Source: CAMCXT01 sp046302715 (lineage in GTDB: Bacteria > Bacteroidota > Bacteroidia > M30B66). Taken from it: a stretch of 6,523 bases of DNA. Under the pieces are notes generated by a model. It searched no databases, had not been told where the DNA came from, and was given only the letters and a program-made list of their open reading frames with translations. Of the stretch, positions 1 to 6,411 are shown in pieces. Each line of letters opens with the position of its first letter. The first letter of the stretch is position 1. The stretch is taken from the NCBI GenBank assembly GCA_046302715.1, contig JBKCHQ010000126.1, positions 1 to 6,523 of the forward strand, written 5' to 3'. The translations under genes and the position numbers were made by a program.

Positions 1-440
1 TAAAGGATAAGTGAAAAACCAAATACACACCAGGGCAACAGTACGGTTTTCATCAATCGAATCTTAATGCTTCGATCTTGTTGCATTAAATAATCAGAAT
101 GAGCAAAGGAGTATAGCATGGCAAAGCTCAGGGCAGGGTAGGCGATAAAGTCGAGCACAATATCTTTTTCTAACTGTGTATGCATAAGATGCGACACTTT
201 AAGCATCATGCCACCGTAAGCTAACAGAAGCGTGATAAGATTTACCATAAAAATATGGCGCATTGGTTTTGCTTGTACATTTTTAGGGGTATCGTAAATG
301 GATATGGCAATTGAAATCAGTATACCTAAACTGGCTGCCCTAAAGAGATAGTCGCCTCCAAATATAAATTGGAGTTTGGCCATCCATGCTAAAGTTAGCA
401 ACATACTGGAGAAACAGAATAACCGAAAAGAGGATTTCAT
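1..440 (-). CDS. Unrecognised multi-pass membrane protein (open to window edge)
   Basis: An uninterrupted frame of 146 codons begins with ATG at 440, and the window ends two bases (TA) into the next codon. The protein may stop there (TAA/TAG) or continue with Tyr. An in-frame TAA at 452-450 lies just upstream, so 440 is the first possible ATG. Hydrophobic stretches at about residues 5-28, 33-49, 62-80, 94-113 and 128-146 suggest four or five membrane helices. They are separated by short charged loops, for example YDTPKNVQAKPMRH at 49-62 and HSDYLMQQDRSIKIR at 114-128. I do not recognise the family. The two helical hairpins look alike (a helix ending in a Lys, then a short loop and a second helix), faintly recalling small GldL-related membrane proteins, but that is only an impression. 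It starts 39 nt after the fadE stop on the same strand, so it may be the distal gene of the operon. Its base composition is visibly more AT-rich than that of the fad genes. Confidence 0.7.
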   Translation of the reverse strand, partial: MKSSFRLFCFSSMLLTLAWMAKLQFIFGGDYLFRAASLGILISIAISIYDTPKNVQAKPMRHIFMVNLITLLLAYGGMMLKVSHLMHTQLEKDIVLDFIAYPALSFAMLYSFAHSDYLMQQDRSIKIRLMKTVLLPWCVFGFSLIL

Positions 441-479
441 AGTAGGTGTTTAGTCAACCGAAACTTATAGGCATCTTTT

Positions 480-2270
480 TTATCCAAAACAATAGCGGTT
501 TTCATTGATTAGCTTAACGGCAATGGCTTGCCTTGCGGCTTTGGTATTCATGGGTTGTACCTTTGTAAAACGTCTCAATCCCATTAACATCATTTTCTGT
601 TCGTCGCCTTCGGTGAAGGAATTAATAGCATTTTTACCAGCGATGTGTATGCGGTCGGCGGCGTCGTTAATGTACACGCGCATCATGTCGATCTGCAGAT
701 TGGCTTCTTCTCCACTTTGTTTGTGAAGTTTTTCTGTTCGTAGCAAAATGCTTTCCGACACATATACCTCAATAAGCATATCCGCAATATTCATGAGAAT
801 TTCCTGCTCTTTGGCAAGGCTCATCATAAGCTTCTGAACAGCCGAACCGGCCACCATCAGTACTGCCTTTTTAAACCCTTTCAGATAGCGTTTTTCGGCA
901 TCAAATAATTCGTCGCTCAACTCCCCGAAGTCAGGAATCCCCATAAGTTCTTCAGCAACAGCCATTGCCGGCCCCATCAAATCGAGCTCACCCTTCATGG
1001 CGCGTTTTAACATCATGTCCACTGTGAGCATGCGGTTAATTTCATTGGTGCCTTCAAAAATGCGGTTAATGCGTGCATCGCGGTAGGCACGGTCCATGGG
1101 CGCTTCGGCCGAGTAGCCCATTCCACCGAAAATTTGCACACCTTCATCAACCACATAATCGAGACTCTCCGAACCATGTACCTTCATGATGGCGCATTCT
1201 ACAGCAAATTGCTCCACGCTTTTCAAGCGGGCTTTTCCTGGCTCCATGCCGCCAGCAGTTAATTCGGCGTAGGCATCGTCGATGTTCTGCCCAATACGAT
1301 AGGTTGCCGCTTCGCAGGCATAAATTTTAATAGCCATTTCGGCCAGTTTGTGACGTATGGCACCGTATTTCGAAATAGGACGACCAAATTGCTCGCGCTC
1401 GTTGGCATACTTAACGGCCCGCGTTAAACACTGCTTGCTCCCCCCAATAGCAGCTGCAGCCAGCTTAATTCGCCCAATATTGAGGATGTTTACGGCGATT
1501 TTAAATCCGTTTTGCCGCTCCGATAATAAATTTTCCACAGGAACCAGGCAGTCGTTAAAGAAAACTTGAACCGTTGACGAGCCTTTAATTCCCATTTTTT
1601 TTTCCTCTTCATTAAGGTTAATTCCTTCAAAGTTGCGTTCTACAATAAATGCACTCAGGTTTTCGTCGTTGTCAATTTTGGCAAATACAGTGTATACATC
1701 GGCAAAGCCACCGTTGGTAATCCACATTTTCTGTCCATTTATGCGGTAATGTTTGCCGTCCTCCGTTAATGTGGCTTTTGTTTTTCCACTATTCGCATCC
1801 GAGCCACTACCCGGTTCGGTAAGACAATATGCCGCCTTCCATTCTCCGCTGGCCAATTTTGGGATGTACTTCTGCTTTTGTTCGGTATTCCCATAATACA
1901 AAATGGGCAATGTACCAATTCCGGTATGCGCCGAAAGGGCTACGGCAAAGGAAAAGCCTGCTCCCGCCACTTCAGAAACCAACATGGATGTATTGAAATC
2001 CTTTCCAAACCCTCCGTATTCTTCAGGAACCGAAACGCCCATAAGTCCAAGTGCTCCCGCTTTATCGAGCAGTGATGGCATGAGGCCCGGCTCGAGGTTA
2101 TCAATCCGATCGAGGTTAGGATATACTTCGGCTTCGAGAAAATCGTAGGTGGTATCGGCAATCATGCGCTGCTCTTCGCTCCAGTTCTCGGGAATAAATA
2201 CCGATTCTGCATCCGTTTCTTTGATGAGGAATTCGCCGCCTTTGGTGGTATGTTTTGCTTTATTTTCCAT
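480..2270 (-). CDS. fadE: Acyl-CoA dehydrogenase, VLCAD-like (FadE)
   Basis: This FAD enzyme carries out the first step of beta-oxidation, turning acyl-CoA into trans-2-enoyl-CoA and passing electrons to an electron-transfer flavoprotein. The protein is 596 residues. The N-terminal helical domain spans about 30-145. The middle beta domain carries the family signature around CLTEPGSGSDANS (149-161) and the WITNGG segment (183-188). The C-terminal helical domain carries REQFGRPIS (292-300), FGGMGYS (381-387) and RIFEGTNEI (403-411), where Glu406 is the expected catalytic base. About 170 further residues follow, as in VLCAD/ACAD9 and Bacillus FadE, and unlike the roughly 380-residue short/medium-chain enzymes. 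This suggests long-chain substrates. The ATG at 2270 is chosen because it begins 11 nt after the fadA stop. A start 60 nt further upstream would add an unconserved Arg-rich leader and overlap fadA. The gene ends with TAA at 480. Confidence 0.95.
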   Translation of the reverse strand: MENKAKHTTKGGEFLIKETDAESVFIPENWSEEQRMIADTTYDFLEAEVYPNLDRIDNLEPGLMPSLLDKAGALGLMGVSVPEEYGGFGKDFNTSMLVSEVAGAGFSFAVALSAHTGIGTLPILYYGNTEQKQKYIPKLASGEWKAAYCLTEPGSGSDANSGKTKATLTEDGKHYRINGQKMWITNGGFADVYTVFAKIDNDENLSAFIVERNFEGINLNEEEKKMGIKGSSTVQVFFNDCLVPVENLLSERQNGFKIAVNILNIGRIKLAAAAIGGSKQCLTRAVKYANEREQFGRPISKYGAIRHKLAEMAIKIYACEAATYRIGQNIDDAYAELTAGGMEPGKARLKSVEQFAVECAIMKVHGSESLDYVVDEGVQIFGGMGYSAEAPMDRAYRDARINRIFEGTNEINRMLTVDMMLKRAMKGELDLMGPAMAVAEELMGIPDFGELSDELFDAEKRYLKGFKKAVLMVAGSAVQKLMMSLAKEQEILMNIADMLIEVYVSESILLRTEKLHKQSGEEANLQIDMMRVYINDAADRIHIAGKNAINSFTEGDEQKMMLMGLRRFTKVQPMNTKAARQAIAVKLINENRYCFG

Positions 2271-2281
2271 GATTATTGCTG

Positions 2282-3460
2282 TTAAAATCGTTCGAATATG
2301 CCGGCGGCTCCCTGCCCTGTGCCCACACACATGGTTACCATACCGTATTTTTGGTTTCTGCGTTTCATTTCGTTAAACAATTGAACGGTGAGTTTCGCGC
2401 CCGAGCAGCCCAGCGGGTGACCAAGCGCAATGGCACCACCGTTGACGTTTACACGTTCGGAATCGAGCCCAAGTTTGCGCATCACCGCCAGCGATTGCGA
2501 GGCAAAAGCTTCGTTAAGCTCAATCAATTCAATCTGGTCGAGGTTCATGCCCGCTTTTTCGAGCGCTTTGGGAATGGCGTACACAGGCCCCACACCCATA
2601 ATGCGCGGCTCCAAGGCTGCAACACCATAAGATACCAATCGGCCCCAAGGTTGAAGATTCAGTTCCTTTACCATGCGTTCCGACATCACCAACACAAAGG
2701 CGGCCCCGTCTGAGGTTTGCGAAGAGTTTCCCGCTGTGATGGAGCCATCGCTGGCAAAAACGGGTTTGAGTTTTGCGAGTTTCTCTACATCGGTATCGGC
2801 ACGCGGACCTTCATCGGTATCAACCGTGTAGCGTTTCACTTTGCGTTTCTCTTTTTCATCAAGAAATACTTCCTCAATTTCAATGGGAGCAATGTCATCT
2901 TTGAAGCGGCCTTCCTGTATTGCGGCAATGGCTTTTTTGTGTGAATGGTATGCGAATACATCCTGATCTTCACGGTTTACTTCAAACTCGCGTGCTACGG
3001 CTTCGGCAGTGAGGCCCATGCCCCAGTAATAGTCGGCGTGAGATTTTGCAATATCGAGATTCGGCACAATCCTCCAGCCGCCAAAAGGAATCGGCGACAT
3101 GGTTTCCACTCCTCCTGCTATTATACAATCGGCTTGTCCTGCTTCAATCTTGGCAGCTGCGATGGCGATGGTTTCGAGACCAGATGCGCAATAACGGTTT
3201 ACCGTCATACCGGGCACTTTGTCGGTTCCGAGTCCGATGAGCGAAATCATGCGCCCAATGTTTAAGCCTTGCTCAGCTTCGGGTGTGGCATTACCAACAA
3301 TAACGTCGTCGATGCGATTCTTATCGAGCTGAGGTACCGCTTTCATAAGATGCTGAATTACCTGTGCCGCCAAATCGTCGGGGCGCATAAAACGAAATAC
3401 GCCGCGGGGTGCTTTTCCAACGGCAGAACGAAATCCGGTGATGATGTAGGGGGAGGGCAT
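2282..3460 (-). CDS. fadA: Acetyl-CoA C-acyltransferase (3-ketoacyl-CoA thiolase, FadA)
   Basis: This is the last step of the beta-oxidation cycle: thiolytic cleavage of 3-ketoacyl-CoA into acetyl-CoA and an acyl-CoA shortened by two carbons. At 392 residues it has normal thiolase length. The nucleophilic cysteine is Cys91 in NRYCASGLE. NEAF is at 316-319. His348 lies in GGAIALGHPLGCSGAK (341-356), and the second active-site cysteine is Cys378 in CVGTGQGAA (378-386). All residues needed for activity are present. The ATG at 3460 gives the usual short N-terminus leading into the conserved FRSAVGKAPRG segment. The gene is followed by fadE after 11 nt. Upstream it is separated from fadN by 545 nt, which hold a four-helix-bundle gene and repeat arrays. 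Its N-terminus is intact, so that insertion has not damaged the coding sequence. The family also contains biosynthetic acetyl-CoA acetyltransferases, but the neighbours argue for the degradative role. Confidence 0.95.
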   Translation of the reverse strand: MPSPYIITGFRSAVGKAPRGVFRFMRPDDLAAQVIQHLMKAVPQLDKNRIDDVIVGNATPEAEQGLNIGRMISLIGLGTDKVPGMTVNRYCASGLETIAIAAAKIEAGQADCIIAGGVETMSPIPFGGWRIVPNLDIAKSHADYYWGMGLTAEAVAREFEVNREDQDVFAYHSHKKAIAAIQEGRFKDDIAPIEIEEVFLDEKEKRKVKRYTVDTDEGPRADTDVEKLAKLKPVFASDGSITAGNSSQTSDGAAFVLVMSERMVKELNLQPWGRLVSYGVAALEPRIMGVGPVYAIPKALEKAGMNLDQIELIELNEAFASQSLAVMRKLGLDSERVNVNGGAIALGHPLGCSGAKLTVQLFNEMKRRNQKYGMVTMCVGTGQGAAGIFERF

Positions 3461-3478
3461 AGCTTGTAAATTGGTAAA

Positions 3479-3506
3479 ACGTATTACGTAAAACGTAAAA
3501 CGTATT
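3479..3506 (+). repeat. Left heptad array, four tandem ACGTAWW units
   Basis: Four perfect 7-base units follow each other without spacers: ACGTATT (3479-3485), ACGTAAA (3486-3492), ACGTAAA (3493-3499) and ACGTATT (3500-3506). A decayed in-phase unit (TGGTAAA, 3472-3478) precedes them. The array lies between the stop of the four-helix-bundle gene (12 nt away) and the start of fadA (18 nt away), so it occupies the fadA leader on the transcript. Each unit holds the self-complementary core ACGT, and TTACGTAA (3485-3492) is a perfect palindrome. Confidence 0.9.
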
Positions 3507-3518
3507 GTTGAGTCATGA

Positions 3519-3890
3519 TTAGTCGGGTTTATTGCGCTTTGAAATTAGGGATTGTTGCAGGTTTATATTCATTCGAGTTATGGCATCGATATGTTCAAGA
3601 ACCTGATGCTTATCTGTTTCAGTGATATATTTTCTTCTGAATGAAAGCTCAATCTGAAAGTGCAATTCAGATGCTGAGCCGTTTGAAACACCCAGGAAAT
3701 GAACAAATTCTTTCTGTGAATTTCGTCCTGCACCCTCGGCAATATTTGACCCAACCGAAACGGCAGATCGACGCATTTGATCTATTAATCCGAATTTATC
3801 CTGTGCCGGAAATTTATCCGTAATCTCATAAATAAAATCAGCAAGTTCTAGCGCTTTTTGCCATGTTCTAAGTTTCGTTGCGTCATTCAT
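3519..3890 (-). CDS. Four-helix-bundle protein, S23 / 23S rRNA intervening-sequence family
   Basis: A 123-residue soluble protein. The sequence has the hallmarks of the family first found encoded inside intervening sequences of spirochaete 23S rRNA (Pfam PF05635 type). These are an N-terminal amphipathic helix with LRTWQKALELADFIY (7-21), FPAQDKFGL (27-35), the conserved QMRRSAVSVGSNIAEGAGR core (38-56), the KEFVHFLGVSNGSASEL stretch (60-76), and a C-terminal helix at about 92-115. Length is typical and the frame is intact. The molecular function of the family is not established. Related proteins form pentameric bundles and some (the Avd accessory proteins of diversity-generating retroelements) bind nucleic acid. 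The ATG at 3890 has an AT-rich leader with no Shine-Dalgarno match, and the gene ends with TAA at 3519. It has no evident link to beta-oxidation, and its flanking repeats suggest it arrived as a unit in the fadN-fadA gap. Confidence 0.9.
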   Translation of the reverse strand: MNDATKLRTWQKALELADFIYEITDKFPAQDKFGLIDQMRRSAVSVGSNIAEGAGRNSQKEFVHFLGVSNGSASELHFQIELSFRRKYITETDKHQVLEHIDAITRMNINLQQSLISKRNKPD

Positions 3891-3966
3891 GTTTATTAAA
3901 TCTTAATTATCCATTCGTATTAACTATTCATCTTGTTTCGTAAATTCTACCGATTATTCGCTGTAT
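3891..3966 (-). other. AT-rich leader of the four-helix-bundle gene
   Basis: This stretch between the right heptad array and the four-helix-bundle start is strongly AT-rich and has no open frame of note. I looked for a Bacteroidota-type promoter (TTG near -33 and TAnnTTTG near -7) and found no convincing match. The gene may therefore be read from the fad operon transcript or from a promoter I cannot recognise. Confidence 0.4.
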
Positions 3967-4001
3967 TTTACGCCATACTAAATACGTAATACGTTTTACG
4001 T
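3967..4001 (-). repeat. Right heptad array, inverted relative to the left array
   Basis: Read on the minus strand from 4001, three perfect units occur in tandem: ACGTAAA (4001-3995), ACGTATT (3994-3988) and ACGTATT (3987-3981). In the same 7-base phase come two decayed units, at 3980-3974 (4 of 7 positions match) and GCGTAAA at 3973-3967 (6 of 7). The array begins 4 nt after the fadN stop codon and lies 90 nt upstream of the four-helix-bundle start. It shares a perfect 17-nt inverted match with the left array. In an alternative register its three intact units match 19 of 21 positions of units 3486-3506. Confidence 0.88.
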
Positions 4002-4005
4002 GAAA

Positions 4006-6411
4006 TCAATTCCTCAACACCTTCCCCGTCGTTAAAATACTTTGTATTCGTTCCAGGGTTTTCTTTTCGCCACAGAGGCTGAGGAAGGCTTCGCGTTCGA
4101 GGTCGAGCAGATACTGTTCCGACACTTCAGTAGGTGCACTCAAATCGCCGCCGCAGAGCACGTAGCCCAGTTTTTCGGATATTTTTTTATCGTGTTCAGA
4201 GATGTACTTTCCACTGTACATACTGTTTGCGCCGGCATACACCATGCCCAGTCCTGATTTACCCAATACCTTGATGTTTTTACGTTGCACCGGTTTGGTG
4301 TAGCCCGCTTCTGCAAGTGCAATGGCTTTATACTTCGCTTCAGTAATTCGATTAGCGGCATTTACCACAACATGGTCGGTGCCCTCACGCAAAATTCCTA
4401 AGGAAAATGCCTCTTGCGCCGACGTAGCCACTTTAGCCTGACCAATGGCGAGGAACCGATCGCGCAGCACGTTGAGCTGCAAATCGCCCTCGCGGAATGA
4501 ATCAGAAGCCCGCAGGGCAAATTCCTTAGTACCGCCTCCGGCCGGAATGAGGCCCACGCCGAATTCTACCAGACCGATGTACGTTTCTGCGGATGCCATT
4601 ACTGCATCAGCATGCAGGTTCATCTCGCACCCACCCCCCAGCGTGAGGCCTTGCGGAGCGGTAACCACCGGAATGGACGAATATCGAATCCGCATCACCG
4701 TATTTTGGAAGGCACGTATGGAGAAATCAATTTCTTCCCATTCCTGCTCCACTGCCATCATAAACACCATGGCCAGATTGGCGCCGGCCGAAAAATTGGG
4801 CGCATCTGATGCAATTACCAGTCCGCGGTAATCTTTCTCGGCAATCTCGATGGACTTTTGCACACCCTGAAGTACTTCAGTGCCGATGGAATTCATCTTG
4901 GTGTGGAATTCCAGATTCAGAATGCCGTCGCCCAAATCGAGTAGGGTAGTGCCGCTGTTTTTCCATACCGTTTTTGAGCCACGCAGGTAATCGAGCACAA
5001 TACGCTTTTCGCTGCCCGGAATAGGCTTGTAGGATTCGCTGACGGGGTCGTAATAGTGGGGTTGTCCGTTTTCGATTACGTAAAACTGCGTTTTCCCCAA
5101 TTCAATCATGCGTTTTATCCAGGCTGCCAGTTCAATTTTGAGTTGGCTAAAAAGCGCCATGCTTTCGGTCAAACCCACGGCATCCCAGCTTTCGAAGGGG
5201 CCCAACTCCCAGCCAAACCCGGCTTTCATGGCCTCGTCGATGCGGTAAATTTCGTCGGCAATTTCGGGGATGCGGTTGGCCACATAGCTAAACATACCTA
5301 CGAAGCTGCGCCGATAAAATTCGCCCGCTTTATCGCTGCCCTGCACCAAGATTTTATAACGGTCTTTAACCTTATCGATGGTTTTTGTTTGCTCGAGTGT
5401 AGCAAATTTCGCTTTTTGCTGTGGGCGGTATTCGAGTGTGTTAAGGTCGAGCGCAAGAATTTCGGATTTTCCCTCGGCCGTCTTCACTTTTTTATAGAAG
5501 CCCTGACCGGTTTTATCGCCCAACCAGCGGTTCTCGTTCATTTTAAGCACATATGCGGGCAGTTCAAAGCTGGCTCGGGCTTCATCGTTGAGGCAGTTGA
5601 CTTGAAGTCCCTTGGCCACATTTACCAGCGTATCGAGTCCCACAACATCGGTGGTGCGGAAGGTAGCCGACTTGGGGCGCCCCAGTACCGGACCGGTAAG
5701 TTTGTCCACTTCTTCCACCGTAAGGCTCATGTCTTGAATAGTGTGAAACAATTGCAAAATGCCAAATACCCCAATGCGGTTGGCAATAAAGGCCGGTGTG
5801 TCTTTGCAAAGCACGGTGGCTTTGCCGAGGAAACGCTCGCCGTAGTGCATGAAAAAATCGATGACTTCAGGCTTTGTTTCGGGGCCGGGAATAATTTCGA
5901 GCAATTTGAGATAACGCGGCGGATTAAAGACATGTGTTCCGCAGAAATGACGTTGAAAATCGTCGGAGCGGCCGGCGCTAATTTGTGCAATTGGAATGCC
6001 CGAAGTATTTGTACTAACCAGTGTTCCGGGCTTGCGGAATTGCTCCACGCGTTCGAACAACGCTTGTTTGATGTCGAGTCGTTCCACCACCGCTTCAAGA
6101 ATCCAATCCACACCGGAGATATCCTTGAGATTATCGTCGAAATTGCCGGTTTTAACGCGCTGCGCCACACTGGTATGATACACCGGACTGGGATTCGATT
6201 TGAGCGCTGCAGCAAGTGCTTCGTTTACAATGCGGTTGCGTACCTGAGGATGGCTGAGATCGAGATTTTTAGTTTGCTCCTGAGCATTAAGTTCGTTCGG
6301 TACGATATCGAGCAGCAGCACTTCGACGCCGATATTGGCGAAATGGCAGGCAATGCGTGAGCCCATAACGCCCGAGCCGAGAACGGCCACTTTACGGATT
6401 GGTCGGTTCAT
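4006..6411 (-). CDS. fadN: 3-hydroxyacyl-CoA dehydrogenase / enoyl-CoA hydratase bifunctional enzyme (FadN type)
   Basis: One 801-residue polypeptide carries the two middle steps of beta-oxidation: hydration of trans-2-enoyl-CoA and NAD-dependent oxidation of the 3-hydroxyacyl-CoA. The dehydrogenase is N-terminal. It has a Rossmann motif GSGVMG (12-17), Asp35 for the NAD ribose, NTSGIP (135-140, Ser137), His160 in GTHVFNPP paired with Glu172, and DTPAFIANRIG (204-214, Asn211). A first C-terminal dehydrogenase domain ends near GQGFYKK (302-308) and a second copy lies at about 368-440. The crotonase/hydratase domain follows at about 490-690. It has NFSAGANL (539-546), LTLGGGCEM (589-597) with catalytic Glu596, and Glu616 in the LVEFGVGLIPAGGGT segment (614-628). 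The domain order, dehydrogenase before hydratase, is that of Bacillus FadN and the reverse of E. coli FadB. The start at 6411 overlaps the stop of the preceding gene by ATGA, and the TGA is at 4008-4006. Confidence 0.95.
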   Translation of the reverse strand: MNRPIRKVAVLGSGVMGSRIACHFANIGVEVLLLDIVPNELNAQEQTKNLDLSHPQVRNRIVNEALAAALKSNPSPVYHTSVAQRVKTGNFDDNLKDISGVDWILEAVVERLDIKQALFERVEQFRKPGTLVSTNTSGIPIAQISAGRSDDFQRHFCGTHVFNPPRYLKLLEIIPGPETKPEVIDFFMHYGERFLGKATVLCKDTPAFIANRIGVFGILQLFHTIQDMSLTVEEVDKLTGPVLGRPKSATFRTTDVVGLDTLVNVAKGLQVNCLNDEARASFELPAYVLKMNENRWLGDKTGQGFYKKVKTAEGKSEILALDLNTLEYRPQQKAKFATLEQTKTIDKVKDRYKILVQGSDKAGEFYRRSFVGMFSYVANRIPEIADEIYRIDEAMKAGFGWELGPFESWDAVGLTESMALFSQLKIELAAWIKRMIELGKTQFYVIENGQPHYYDPVSESYKPIPGSEKRIVLDYLRGSKTVWKNSGTTLLDLGDGILNLEFHTKMNSIGTEVLQGVQKSIEIAEKDYRGLVIASDAPNFSAGANLAMVFMMAVEQEWEEIDFSIRAFQNTVMRIRYSSIPVVTAPQGLTLGGGCEMNLHADAVMASAETYIGLVEFGVGLIPAGGGTKEFALRASDSFREGDLQLNVLRDRFLAIGQAKVATSAQEAFSLGILREGTDHVVVNAANRITEAKYKAIALAEAGYTKPVQRKNIKVLGKSGLGMVYAGANSMYSGKYISEHDKKISEKLGYVLCGGDLSAPTEVSEQYLLDLEREAFLSLCGEKKTLERIQSILTTGKVLRN
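6408..6411 (-). other. ATGA stop/start overlap
   Basis: The TGA of the upstream partial gene (6410-6408) shares two bases with the ATG of fadN (6411-6409). This kind of overlap usually means translation of the second gene is coupled to the first, and it places both in one transcript. The operon promoter must therefore lie upstream of the partial gene, outside the window. Confidence 0.85.

Larger units (their letters stand above)
3474..4001. other. Candidate inserted cassette: four-helix-bundle gene within inverted heptad arrays
   Basis: The segment contains the four-helix-bundle gene and, at each end, an array of ACGTAWW heptads in opposite orientation. A perfect 17-nt inverted pair, GTAAAACGTATTACGTA at 3474-3490 and TACGTAATACGTTTTAC at 3983-3999, encloses the gene. 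The right array begins 4 nt beyond the fadN stop and the left array ends 18 nt before the fadA start. Removing 3479-4001 would leave about 22 nt between fadN and fadA, in line with the other junctions of this gene cluster. The segment is visibly AT-richer than its flanks. No transposase, integrase or clear target-site duplication is present, so mobility is inferred from layout only. It could instead be an old lineage-specific insertion that is now fixed. Confidence 0.45.

Noticed and set aside
441..479. Possible terminator hairpin between fadE and the membrane protein gene
   Set aside because: Only a four-base stem (GTTT/AAAC) with no following U-tract in the right place is visible, so it does not support a terminator.
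2271..2330. A 20-residue N-terminal extension of fadE
   Set aside because: It would overlap the end of fadA by 49 nt and adds an Arg-rich stretch with no counterpart in acyl-CoA dehydrogenases. The ATG at 2270 fits the family and operon spacing.
2276..2713. A 145-codon plus-strand frame opposite fadA
   Set aside because: It is antisense to conserved thiolase coding sequence including the His348 and Cys378 motifs, and shows no family features.
3479..4001. CRISPR array
   Set aside because: The repeats are 7 bases long and directly abutting, with no spacers and no cas genes nearby.
3461..4008. Target-site duplication flanking the four-helix-bundle cassette
   Set aside because: Bases outside the arrays (3461-3478 and 4002-4008) share no clear direct repeat. 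Only a loose GTAAA/TGAAA resemblance exists.
5056..6360. A 434-codon open frame on the plus strand opposite fadN
   Set aside because: It is fully antisense to a gene with complete catalytic motifs, and its translation shows no recognisable domain. Long antisense frames of this kind arise from the codon usage of the real gene.
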